A stretch of DNA of 64,000 nt, taken from assembly GCA_022497155.1 (NCBI GenBank), contig MU385731.1, forward strand, positions 186,001-250,000, written 5' to 3'. Shown here one piece after another: positions 1 through 11,637 of this stretch (its first letter is position 1; every line of letters begins with the position of its first letter). Position numbers and translations under genes: made by a program. Origin of the DNA: Whalleya microplaca (taxonomy: Eukaryota > Ascomycota > Sordariomycetes > Xylariales > Xylariaceae). Below the pieces are notes generated by a model. The model was given only the letters and a program-made list of their open reading frames with translations, did no database searches and was not told the origin of the DNA.

Positions 1-1380
1 GCTGATCGTTCAAGATCTTTGAGACGTTATAGACTTTACCGGTGTTGTCGAAGGCGTTGGAAGATTGGACAACAAAGTAGTCGGCGTACCACATCCCGGA
101 GAAATGTATCCCCATCGAGACAAAGACGAAGAATATAATTACGCCCGCGAGGGTATTGGCTATTGCATGGGCTGGTGGAATCAATGGTGAAGATGCGTAC
201 CCAGAAACGACAGTCCAGTCCAGGGTCGTTGGCAAAATACCGTATCCATGGAGTCCTCCGAAGATCTTGTTGACGACAACATTGTTGGGAGCAGCCCAGC
301 AAATGAAGGTGAAGTAGGATAACCCTTGGAAGATCCAGCCGGGAAACCAGTACCCGACGAATCCAAACAGAAAGACGTATATGAACCATCTGTATCTACC
401 AACACTCCAACCGTTTGTCTTAGCAGGATCGGAGGGCGAGTGATCGTGGAGGGTGTAGAACAGGGAAGCATTCACAAGATCGGAAGGCCAAATCATAGCA
501 GCAGGCCAGACTAGAAAGCGCCTGGCCAAGCCAGCCAGCCCGTAGCCCGTACAAAGTGTAGTGATGCCGAATAGAATCTGGAACCCCCAACCCAGGTTCT
601 GTCCATCTTTCTATCAGTTAGTGGACATGCAAGCTCTGTGGGTACCGAACAACATACAGAATATTTGTTGAGCGAGCAAGACGTCAGTGGCATATAAAAC
701 GCCTCCACCGTAGGCTGCCTAAGCAATCAGGTCTCAGCAAAGCATACTTAGGCCATTCTCGAGAGTCCTCCACTCACGTTCGACATGACAACAATAATGA
801 CATGCTCCTTGAAATTGAACTTCCCGGGTTTGAAGTTGAACTTGACACCCATCACATTGAATTCGCGATCGGGGAAGATCAAATCCCAACCCAAACCTAT
901 TGGGTATGCGACTAATTGAACAACGTAGGTCGTGATTGTGATACTGGGGTTTCGAAGGGAGAAGAGCATGTTGATAGCGGAGCCAATTGTACAGAGAATC
1001 AAGCCAATTACCCAGGCACGAATGGTGTTAGCTGGCAAATCGACATCGTAGTTCCGCACGGCTGCCCGAACCTAGATATCTGTTAATGATGGAAGAGAAA
1101 AGGGGAGTGCTCGAAAGGGGCTCACCTCGGGGTACGGGCTATTGTCTTCCAGCAGAGTCGCCTCAACCTGGAGTCCCTTTTCGACATTGCCACTTGCGAG
1201 AGCAGCACCGACATCATTGAGCTCTTCAACTGGTAAGTTGGGGTCCAGTATGTGTTGCTGCTCGAAAGCCTTCAGGGTGTCTAGAGCCTTTACGCCTGTA
1301 GAATTGGCTCCGTCATTCGAAATTGAGGCCTCAGGAGTGACCCCGTCGGTGACACCGCGCTTGCGGAAGTTGAACACCAT
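1..1380 (-). CDS. Oligopeptide transporter, OPT family (3' end beyond window)
   Basis: Multi-pass membrane protein of the OPT family, which carries small peptides (or related metal/peptide substrates) into fungal cells with protons. Read from the ATG at 1378-1380, exons are 1126-1380, 778-1071, 658-718 and 606 down to the window edge. Introns are 54, 59 and 51 bp, and all junctions keep frame. About 350 residues are present. A long hydrophilic N-terminus (about 90 residues) precedes the first membrane segment (residues about 95-115). Diagnostic OPT stretches are GQNLGWGFQILFG, the HSPSDPAKTNGW segment after FYTLHDH, and the NAFDNTGKVYNV motif at the edge. The C-terminal half lies to the left of base 1. 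The family is clear. The substrate cannot be read from sequence. The acceptor of the third intron was chosen because it gives IFYGQNLGW with no stop. Confidence 0.93.
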
Positions 1381-4291
1381 CGTGACTCTTATTTCATAGG
1401 AGACAAGCTTGAAGAAGGGTCGCAGGTCACGATGTCAAAACTTATGCATAGGGGAGAGAAGGGGCAGTCAAGACCTGAGACAGATCGGAGTAGCACCTGC
1501 TCATATATACCATGGCAGATAGACTAGAAGTACCTAGTAAAGGCAAAGAGACCGGGAAAGACACCAACCCTAGCAATTGAGACATGTCTTCGTCGGGAAA
1601 GAGCCAGGGAGGGAGTTAGCACAGATCTAGAAGATAAGCCATACGTCCTGGGCCCAACCTGCCTACCTCACAGGTACTATCACGTACATGTAGGTGTCCA
1701 CGAGGCACGAGCAGGGATTGGCGGGATTCGATATTAAATTATATAACTCAGCGATGCAAGATACCCATGCCCAAATTGGCGAGTTCTATAGATTAATGTT
1801 GGCTACATTGTCTTAGTGTGACCTTTAGGGCGAACGGTTTCGAGTAAGTAGCTATAGAAGCACCGATGCGTATTGACGCTACATATACCTATAAACCAAT
1901 TGGGTATCATGGCGCGTTCATAGAACACTGTGAGAGGTGATGTTGGATCTACTGAAGTCAGGTGAGTCTGTTTTATGTACTTAGGTACGTATGCTTAAGG
2001 GGGTACTTCATCTTCCTGTACATAGATAAATTCAGCTGAGCAGAACATTCAAGACAAATCACATCAACAGCGCGGACAACACCAGTACAGCTATCAAATA
2101 TAAATATGCAAGTGAAGCAAACATCTGGAGCGGCTTGCCCAATCAGTATCAGTGTACTTGTGACCACCACTGTGACCCTTATCTTTCATTCTGTCATTTC
2201 CTTGGATTTCCAAGATACGAACTCCGGATTTCTCCAATCTGATCATATGATGAACGAGGAATTGGCGTTTTCTTTTTTCTTTTCTCTAACTAAAATTGGC
2301 GCTACTTCTTCATCACGACAATTTGAAGTCGACTAGCTTCTAATGATGACAGCGGCGTTCTAGAACGATTGGGGACCTTCCTTATTGTATTTCGGGCCGG
2401 GGCACTGGAACCGGGGCACGGGGCTCACCAACCCCAGACAGCAAGCGACCTATCTATCGCGCGTAAACTCGGAGCGCTAATACTTTACCGTGGAATGGCG
2501 GCAGCGCCGACAGCCATACAGAACGCACCTATGGATCTTAAGCTTTCGCTAGACTGGGCCGCCACGAGGGTACCGATGCTTGTCTGGACTTCACGACAAC
2601 ATGCAGTGTCCTCGCAACACTTGAACCAACATGGAGATAAGACGCTTGAATATAAAGCAATTCCTATGATGCAGCCAATGAGATAGTTATTTCCCCCCAA
2701 AGTCTCCTTATCAGACAAGGCGTTGCAACTGTCATTGCTTGTGATACCTAATAAGACTGTACCTAAGTACGAATTCCTGACCACTCCGAAGCAGGTCTCT
2801 ACGTAGAATATCTGGCCGTGCTCAGTAAGCGAGTGTTGCCAATAAGCTGAGACAATATTGGTATGCATGATGATCTTTCACTCGGTACGATAATCCATGG
2901 GCCAATGAAATACATAGCACTATTAGCAGTGGCACGCAATGCAACGTTTCACAATGGTTATGTGTAAAGCCGTTAGCCTGTCGCACGACCTGAAAGATCA
3001 TATGGTGACCTTCTTTAGGTACATGTATCTATAGTACCCAGGTATCTATGTCGACAATACTCCTTATCTGGTGAATCCCCACGGCATGGCAAATTCGGAC
3101 CGATCCAAATTCACATTTCCATTTCCGCGCTCCGTCCGTATCCTTCGTCATTATATGTGTCTTTGAGGCGAGGGAAGGAGATATAGGGGTCCAACGACAA
3201 GCCTTACTCGGTGAGCTGAAGCAACTAACCAAGATGGGCCAAGTTAAGTCCATGTCCGAATGACATCTACGTAGACGTAGTCTGATACGTCTGGTATTAG
3301 ATCTCGTGTTCTGTACACTTTGACGATGAATACGGGACCTATCGATGGAAACGAGCAATAGTGATTATATATAAGCGACAGTCTCAGTCACAAGACAGTA
3401 ATAGCCCCGATATTCCACCTGTACTTCCCCATACACTCACGGCGCAGCTGAGGGATGGTCAGCAGACACGCTTAGTACATGAGTTGAGACTATTGAAATA
3501 ATTCATGATGAGTACGAGCTTCCGTACTGGCTCATTGAAACCGGATAGGTAAGCCTAGTTTATCTAGCTATGAACTAGATCTTCCATTGGCGACGCGCTG
3601 AAGAGTCTCGGGGACTCTTGTGGATGGAGCTGAGTTCTCGACTGATGGCCAAAGTCACCAACACGCATCCGTACTTTCCGGAAAGGCGGTAGGGAAATAG
3701 TCAAACTTGATAGTTGATAAATGGCGAATTTCGCTATGAGAGCTTCTCATGCTGTGACGTGATTGAGCAACATGGAGGATCCTTGTGACTGAGATGCTAT
3801 CCAACTTGACAAAAGGACCTGAAGGTAGTCTGGAAAGTCCTAGTCAGTCGACCTTCTATCCCAAAATTCATACAGCTGAGGGCTTGGATCTCTCAGCACC
3901 TTGATGAGAGTAACATACCGACATCGACTGAATGAAGACCCTTCTCATATTACGAGAATCACCTCTTTTCTGAAGTATAGCAAATTCGACCTTCATGACG
4001 CATCTGCTGTAATGATCTCGGGGCTGCGGGATTGATTCCGGTGGAATGTGATCGATTGTATTGGATGAGACTACTCTCGTCTGGCTTCTTCAAACTCGCC
4101 CATTTGCATGACGTGCTTGATATAGATTAAGTGCACACGTCAACCGAGTTCATATGTGCATAATCTGATGGTGACGACGGATTTGATGGACAACAACACC
4201 ATGGCCTTTCTCATCGAGATGTCTGGGCTGGATGATTGGCTGGCCCTGCAGGGCTTAGGTGGTTTGCTACTTGAGGAGGATTTTCTAAACA
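1381..4291. other. Intergenic, no gene seen
   Basis: This is the upstream region of the OPT gene and the downstream region of cnxH. Short open frames on both strands (for example 2485-2868 minus and 3029-3358 minus) carry no family motif, and I found no splice-joined frame. It should contain the OPT promoter just right of 1380. I see no repeat or RNA gene. Confidence 0.6.
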
Positions 4292-4936
4292 TTAGGACTC
4301 TGGATCATCCTCAAGGGCCTTCTGGCCCATTGCGCCATCTCTATTGGCCCTCCAAACACCGTTTTCACCCTCAAACTCCTCTCTCTTCCATACCTCAACG
4401 CGCTCCTTGCACTCCTCGAGAGCCTCTTCACCAGCCCTCCATGCAGCTTGTCTATGCGGTGCAGACACAGCTATTAATATGCTCTCTTCACCAATGGGCA
4501 CAACGCCGAGCCGGTGAACCATGGCTATCGAGACTAGACCGTGTTTAATACGAATGGCCTTGCAAATCGACAGCATTGTCCGCAGAGCCAGAGGGTTGTA
4601 GGCTGAGTACTGCAGCTCCTTGACTGGCTTTCCTCCGAAGTTATCTCGCGTGGTGCCTGGAAAGCATTAGAACATAGACTGAATATCAAGGTATTTTCAC
4701 ATATGCTTGAGCCAACCTGCAAACATGACTATAGCGCCTGCTTGCGGACTACGGACTCTGTCCATGACATTCTGCACATTGAGATAATCGTGGGTCAGCC
4801 CAACATAACACCCATCTTCGTTGGTTTCAGTTGCTTGAGAGTCCATATTCTTGGCATGTGAAGACGTCAAGCTTCTAAGGTTGACGGGGACATCTGGAGT
4901 GGAGGCGTATGTATGTACTCCGTACATGGATACCAC
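4292..4936 (-). CDS. cnxH: Molybdopterin synthase catalytic (large) subunit, MoaE/MOCS2B/CnxH type
   Basis: Large subunit of molybdopterin synthase, the cytosolic enzyme that transfers sulfur from the small subunit (MoaD/CnxG) onto precursor Z during molybdenum-cofactor synthesis. It is needed for nitrate reductase and other Mo enzymes. Two exons, 4717-4936 and 4292-4656, flank a 60-bp intron (4657-4716) and give 194 residues. MoaE signatures in order are GAIVMFAGTTRDNFGGKPV (about 67-85), YNPLALRTM (93-101), HRLGVVPIGE (121-130), SAPHR (138-142) and the active-site tail with Lys157 and Lys164 in KERVEVWKREEF. Translation could instead begin at the internal Met31 (ATG ending at 4846), which removes a non-conserved leader. 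The gene is divergent from the RBM5-like gene. I saw no small-subunit gene nearby. Confidence 0.92.
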
Positions 4937-5265
4937 TTCTCTAGCAGGTAGGCCACCTGCAGTGAAAGCACGCTACCTACCGCAGCTAGGTTACCTAATA
5001 ATTGACGGCTAGGTCTGGATGACTAAGACTTGCCACCTATTAGATTTACCCGAAGTTTGGCCAGCAGGAGACTCTAAGCATTACATAGCTTGGTACTTGC
5101 TCTTTCGTACCGATTCCGCGATTCAACTTACACTCATCAAAGAAGCCTACCTACCTACTTCATCGCAACCACTTGTTAGGACCAGCCATCATATTTGTTG
5201 CCTCCGCGCATTTCATTAGCCTACCTGATCTGATTGACCAGGACACATGACCACGCGACGCCGAG
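4937..5265. promoter_or_regulatory. Divergent promoter region of cnxH and the RBM5-like gene
   Basis: 329 bp separates two divergent start codons, so both promoters must lie here or overlap the leaders. No clear TATA box or known operator stands out. A short CT/TAC-rich stretch around 5140-5165 is the only compositional feature. Assignment is from gene arrangement only. Confidence 0.5.
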
Positions 5266-7802
5266 ATGTACGACGACTATGACCATCGGCCCCGTGACGA
5301 GCGGGACTATTACAAACGTAGATCTCCTACTTCGAGGGACCAACAATATCGCTCGCGGCACGGTAAAATGATATAGCCTGGAGGATTGTTTTTTGAGGCT
5401 TTGTTGAGCTTGTTGCGCTGACTTTCCTATGAGGAAAGACTCCTCTAGATCGCCTAGAAGGACATCATCGCAAAGGGGACCCAAGGGGGAGGAATCCTAT
5501 CGCGCCCGTCGCTCTCCAGTCGGCCGAAGACACCATTCGCCCTCTGCTTATCGGCATGACTATACAGATCGACCGGTGAAGTCTGGTGGAGATGCCTACG
5601 AACGAGAAAGGGAATATGATGGAGAGCCCTCGTACCGCCATCGCGAATCACCTGTATACAGTCGTGGCCAAAGTCGACACTACACGGATTATGACGACGC
5701 ACGCGGCAATTCAAGCAGATCCTCTCCCTTCGATTCAGCCGATGATGGTTACCATCGCGACCCTACCCACCGATTTGGGCCTGGACGCCCCTACCATACT
5801 CTGAAGCTAGATGATATACCAGACAGGATGACCCCGCAGGAGGTATGCTTACATGCCATATTGACGATAAATATCCTGGATTGACTGTCCCATAGGTTGA
5901 CGGCATTATGCGGGAGATGGGAGCTTTCGGGCTTGTAGAGGTCCGCATAAAGGTGGATGAGAGAAGTGGTTAGTTGCCAACCTTCCATTGCGTTGATGCC
6001 TTTGTTAAATACATTATAGGTTCTCATCGGTGCTACGCCTTTGCTGAGTTCAAGACCGACGAGGACGCCATCAGTTTCCTAGAGCAGTACTATCCTGCTC
6101 TTGAAATCCGTGATGGCCGTGGTACTTCCCGTGTGCCCTTAGATTATAGCCGAGAGCGTAGGCATGTTGCCAATCCCGATGATTGGAAGTGCACCATGGT
6201 GAGTCCTCATTTTTAAAGCTATCTTGCGTAATACCATCTGATTAGCCATTAGTGTCACTTCGAGAACTTCTCCAGGAGAGCAACTTGCAAACAGTGCAAA
6301 GCTCCCAGATCATGTGAGTTAGATGGCCTGCGACGGGGAGAGTTCTAGTCACATCTGCGTACTGACAAACAATCTTAGCTGAGAATACCGCAGACATGAA
6401 ACTTGATGGCAAAAGCGACGAATGCCCTCAGCAGACAGCGTCCCAGTTTCTCGTCATCCGCGATCTAGCTCCGTCTGTGAGTGAGACAACTCTAGCTGCA
6501 GGGATTACGAATCTTTACGTTACCAAAGAAGATGAGCCCAAGCAAGTCGCTGGCGTACCTCCAAAACTGAAGAGCACCGCTCCGATTGGTAACACGAGCG
6601 GGCTAGGTGCCAAATCTGGCTCGCTGGTTCGTGTTTTCATGATTCGAGACAAATACTCGGGTATCAGTTGCAACTACGGTTTCGCCGAGTTCTCAGCTCT
6701 AGATGACGCTCGAGCTGCCATGGCGAAGTATAACGCCTCTCCGCAGTTCACCATTGCTTCAAAGCCAGTCACTCTCGCATTCATCCATTCGGGCGTCTTC
6801 ATACCTTATCTCCATTCAATTCAGGAGCAGGATCGCAAGTTTACATTTACGGCAACCCACAATCCGTCTTTACGACTTGGATACTGGAATCCATCAGTCT
6901 ACGCCAACGAATTCACAGTTTTCAACGAGTCTCTATATGAGGACAAGCCGCAGGCTCCCGGGCTACCCAAGAACGACACTGACCAGTCCACGGGGAAAGA
7001 ATCAAAGAAAAGAAAGGCCGACAAAGACATTGCTGTACCCAGTGGCAAGAAAGCTATTGCGATGGCCCCTCAGTTGCAAATGTGGGCCAACAAGCATGCT
7101 GAGCTTCATGGCCCAAAGGAGTCTAGCAAGAATGGGGAGCCTACTAATGATAAGATACCCGCAACTGGTTCGAACGCCATCGGTCCGACAAAGTCGACAA
7201 AATCGACCGCTCCGGCTGTAGCATCAGTCCCGTCGGTGTCATATGCCGATCTGGATCAAATGTGCTGTCTTCTATGTAGACGGAAATTTAGCAACGAGCC
7301 TTCACTTCGGCGACACGAACAGCTTAGCGACATGCACACAGAGAACCTAGGCAACGAGAGTCTGATCGCTAAGGCGACCAAAGATTTGAAAGCCCTCGGC
7401 AAAGAACCTGTGTCAAACTATCGGGATCGAGCCAAGGAACGCCGCGTGGCCCACAATCAGCCTAGCAAGCCAAAGCCCTTCCTTCCGAAGAAGAATCCTC
7501 AGGCAAGCAAAGACTCTGGTCCAGCCAAGGAAGCGCCGCCTGCGAAGCCTACGATATCGAAAGGTGCGGGTCTGCTTGCCAAAATGGGATGGAGCAACGG
7601 CGAGGGTCTCGGGGCCGAAGGCGGAGGACGGACCAATATCATCGAGACGATGGCTTATACGCCGGGCGTCGGTCTTGGAGCTGAGGGTGGTAAGATCGGG
7701 GATGCGGCTGAGGAGGCCGCCCGGGCCACGAAGAACGACTATGCGGACTTCGTCTCGAAGGCAAAGGATAAGGCGAGGGAACGCTACGAGAAAATGAGCT
7801 AG
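5266..7802 (+). CDS. RBM5/RBM10-like RNA-binding protein (RRM, RanBP2 Zn finger, RRM, C2H2, G-patch)
   Basis: Probable nuclear splicing-associated protein. The domain order matches metazoan RBM5/6/10, which act in spliceosome assembly and alternative splicing. Exons are 5266-5362, 5409-5842, 5896-5968, 6020-6198, 6253-6313 and 6379-7802 (introns 46, 53, 51, 54 and 65 bp), giving 755 residues. Domains: an Arg/Ser/Tyr/Asp-rich N-terminus (1-160); RRM1 (about 163-245, with CYAFAEF as RNP1); a RanBP2-type zinc finger with Trp257, Cys259, Cys262, Asn266, Cys273 and Cys276, exactly the WxCxxC..N..CxxC pattern; RRM2 (about 304-420, NYGFAEF); a Lys-rich linker; a C2H2-like finger (about 577-601, CCLLC...RRHEQLSDMH); and a G-patch (about 675-722, KMGWSNGEGLGAEGGG). 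The first intron is the least certain because it is short (46 bp). The others are well supported. Confidence 0.93.
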
Positions 7803-8476
7803 AGAGACTCACATGTTTTCCTCGAATGAGCTAGTCACCGTTGCTTACATAGGCGCGTGATCTTATGGTGCTGTACTGGGTTGCTTTAGAAGATGTAGCT
7901 GCGGGCAACCGTGATAATTGGCTTGTACGAATAGATCTACTAATGAGGTATCCTAATCCTGATAACGAGCTTCCTAGCCAAACTCTCTCGCTATCAAGTT
8001 GGAAATGAAGTTAGACGTCTTCGTGTCTGACAGTTGAAAAGGATACTTGCTTGAAGACGACCTTTGGCTGGACCCCTCATCCCAGGCGGCATTGGCAAGT
8101 TTATTCGATTGTCCCTCATGCAAGAATCTCTTTAGTTTATTAGCGACGTCCTGGCCAGAATTGTGGGTGACTCTAGTCGCTGCTCGTGCTCACGAATACA
8201 GTATATAGGAGAACCTGCACGTGACATCTCTTCGCATCATCCATTCATATCTTCGTATCCGCCACACTTCCGTGACTGGACTGGGGTCCACTAAGGATAT
8301 ACACAAGAAGTCCCGATTCCTGGGATCAGGCGTGTATACAACGAACGACATGTACACAAAAGGGGTATCTACAATCTGCCTCTGAAACGTCATTATAACC
8401 GGTGCCATCACACGTGATGCTTTTTCATCCTCTCATTGACCTATCCCCGTAACCCGTTAAGCCCGTTGTCCTCCAT
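7803..8476. other. Convergent intergenic region, no gene seen
   Basis: This is the shared 3' region between two convergent genes and should hold both polyadenylation regions. Small open frames here have no recognisable content. Confidence 0.6.
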
Positions 8477-10206
8477 CTATAATATAATTAACCCTGCGCC
8501 CATTAAGCTGAAGACCCCTGAAATGACGGCCATAATAGTAGCCTCCCAGTTGGGTAAGGGGACGGCTCTCGCACCGGCATTTCCGGTGCTCTGGGCACCC
8601 TCGGTACTTGATGAGCCTGTCGCTGTGGTACTGTCAGTAGTCGTAGCGGTCGTGGCGGTCGTGGTAGATGTGACAGATGCGGCGGATGCGGTAGATGCGG
8701 TAGGTCCGCCGCCCCCTACGTCACCAGGCTGGCCCGTAGCGGTCTGCTCGACGACTTCCTGGGACGCGACGCCGCTAGCGTCGGGGACCCCGGAGGACTG
8801 CGATATCTCGACAACGTTGCTCTTGGTGCTGTTCAGGTTCGCCTGCGCTAGCGCGATCTCCTTGTTCGTCAGGTCGTACACCACGTACGCCGACCGCAGG
8901 AACGTGTCACCCAGAAGGTAGTAGTCTGTGCTCGACTGGAGGCCGAAGCTGCATGCGTCGTTGAAGGGCAGCCGGGGCATTTCAACGCCGATGTCCGTGT
9001 ACTGGTCTACATTGTCCAGAATCATCTCGTCGATGGGAACGCGTATGAGCGGGCCGTCAGAATTGCCGAATTGGAAGTCGAATGTCAGGTTCGAGTTCGA
9101 GGTCAGATAGGTGCAGTCGACGTAGACAAGACCACTGCCGGAAGTATCGTCAACCGCGCCGAAGGCTTCCAAGATGCTGTCTGCGATTTGTGAGGGGAGA
9201 TAAGTCAATGTAGTGCCCGAGTCGAGAATGACGGGAAGAGGGCTTTGCGAGTAGTTGGTGACGGTGCCATTGCCGGCGGTTATGGTCAGAGAGGAGAGGG
9301 CCACAGAGAAAGACGAGTAGTTCCCATTGCTGTCTTTCTGGATATCAATAGTCTCAAGGCTGCCAATGAACTTCTCAGTATCGATACCACCGAAGAGAAT
9401 AGTGCCCGTGTCAGCTTGGAGGTCGTCCTATAAAAAAGTTAGCTTGATCCTCGTGTTCCTCCCCGGTCCTGATGTTCAGTATACTGGAGCGGGGGAAAGA
9501 AAAGCAGAGTCAATTACCAGGTAGAGACTGTACGCCTGGGTGGCAATTAGATCCTGGTCTTGAAATAGACTCATGATGTTCGGATAAGGGACCCTCGCAA
9601 CGACATTGTCGGCGAAGCCTATACCCAGAAGGCCAGAGTTGATCATCGACCTCTGAGCAAGACCCATTTGCAAATCCTTGATCGATGCCCCGCCGATGTT
9701 GAAGGTATCCTTGATGTAGTCGCCCTCTGCGCCGGATGAATCGACATACTGGATCTCGAACGTGCCGTTGGAAACTAGAGAGTACGTCGAACTATTGGAT
9801 GGGTCATCTGCAAGGCTTCATTATCAGCAAGCACACACGCATACATAGGGAACACTGGGGGCAGCTTTTGTGAATACATACAAGTCGATAAACAGTACCC
9901 GTAGTATGCCTGCAGTCTCTTCGACTGACAGATGTTCGCGCTAGAGTCGAGAAGCCAGACATCGCTGCTGCCAGTATCGAGAACCAGATCGACGGTTTGC
10001 GGAGGCGTTCCCACGCTAACTTGGGCATAATATCCACCGGCAGTCAGATTGTTGTTCAATTCTTGAGAGTATGTGCCAGCGCGCTTGTTCACAGCCGAAA
10101 CTCTAGGCGTCTGTCTGCCAAAGCTTACGGGTATGACTTTCTGGGCGTTCACGGTGCCAACGGCCACGGCTACAGCCGCAGCAAGAAAGGTCGAAAAGTT
10201 CTTCAT
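8477..10206 (-). CDS. Secreted GPI-anchored aspartic protease (pepsin A1, yapsin/OPSB-like)
   Basis: Extracellular, probably cell-wall or membrane anchored, pepsin-family endopeptidase. Exons are 9882-10206, 9518-9807 and 8477-9427 (introns 74 and 90 bp), giving 521 residues. The start at 10206 gives a clean signal peptide (about 1-21, ending GTVNA). A Lys-Arg pair at 41-42 is a likely Kex2 maturation site. Both catalytic motifs are intact: LVLDTGSSDVW with Asp77 and VILDSGTTLTYLP with Asp274. The C-terminus has a Ser/Thr/Ala/Gly-rich stalk (about 430-490), then a hydrophobic tail ending MGAGLIIL, which is the form of a GPI-attachment signal. It lies downstream of the PKS in the same orientation, but 1.4 kb apart. 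A role in the PKS pathway is not implied. Confidence 0.94.
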
Positions 10207-11637
10207 GGTGTGACAAGGGTGAAGAAGGATTGTCAAACGTTGATCTAATCGGTGTTAGTTATAGAAGGAACCTATCTTCATATCTTGCCCGCCGTGACGC
10301 AACGCACAATCAAAAGTTCATAAAGGCAATCAATACAGTAAAGCAGTTGTGATATTTGCCACGACCGCCGCGCGTGGGGTGGAAAGAAGGAGAGATGCAA
10401 TTCGATGTCGTTGTTGAGGGTGTGTGTGATAGAGCTGCCTACCTTACGCGTACTGCTCACCCAAGCAACCAACCCGAGGGGCCTATGATGATGAGGCCCG
10501 TTTGGTGTTCGACTTGCAGCTCAGCTCTGTACTTGCAACCACAAAACCACTCTTATGTACATATGTGGGATCTTCGATTCTCCCGTCACGACTCACCACA
10601 AGGTCCGAGCTAGGATCTGCACGTGGAGGAGATGGGAAAACGAGATCCATCTTTACATGATTAGCTGCCGAGTGAGGAGTGGATTGCGTATGTATGCGTA
10701 GATCGACGGATATTAGGGGGCAATTACAGAACTACAGTAGTCTAATAAGTGGTACAGATGTAGTAATCAGATTCGCAAGGATGAAGTCACGATGCTAATC
10801 CTGGTTATTGCATATGAGTTTATACCCGGTCTCAGTCTGTATATAATGATACATGTTCGGCGGGAATTAAGTACGGATTACAAATTGCAGGATGATTGCG
10901 CGTCTTGGCACCAGTTCGCCCAATCAATGCTGGATCTGGGCAATCGACGTCGTAATCGTGTGCTGCATCACATCCAGAGCAAATCAAGAGACTTGAAGAC
11001 TTAGACAGTCAGGTAGACCTTTGTGTACCCCTAATACCACGGCCGAAACCCATGCTGTGTCTTCTTGCACGATAGCAGATGGGCGAAATGTCACAATGAG
11101 TAGTACATCTATGTCACGGTGTCTCCATGCATGTTCAGAGGAGGTAGGCATGAATGAATATAGAATAGCAGGACACCAGACATGTGTAAGCCATCCACTT
11201 CCAAGCTTCTTGGCTTCCCTCTTTTGGGGTGTCCCCTATTTATTGTTTCCGGGCTGGAAGTATCAACTGCAAGCGATTTATATAGATATATAAAGCACAT
11301 GACATATATACATACGTCGTAACTGCACCTTGTCAACCAAGAGGCTATAGCCATCTGAATCACTAACAAACCCAACGCTCAAACCATTACCTATAATCAT
11401 TAAGAAAAAAGGGGTTCTTCCAAAGAGGTATACGCAGTACCTATCTAGTAGGCATGCCACAGTGGCCGCTCCTTTCTCATATAGAAGAGTCACAAAGCAA
11501 TGTTTAGCATCAATATGACACATTACTTAAATTAAAGATAAAAGGCATAGTCTTCCGAGAGAGGTATAGAAACACACAATCTATCTAGTCTAATTCGCCT
11601 CTATCACTGTGACCTCTCCATGTTCAGCCGCTCTCTA
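10207..11637. other. Intergenic between protease and PKS, no gene seen
   Basis: This holds the protease promoter (right of 10206) and the PKS 3' region (left of 11638). It becomes A/T-richer toward the PKS end. Open frames such as 10356-10613 and 11021-11293 carry no motif. Confidence 0.6.

Noticed and set aside
2485..2868. 127-codon minus-strand frame upstream of the OPT gene
   Set aside because: No family motif, no splice partners and no conserved pattern seen. Kept as intergenic.
4156..4548. 130-codon plus-strand frame
   Set aside because: Antisense to exon 2 of cnxH, whose MoaE motifs are unambiguous.
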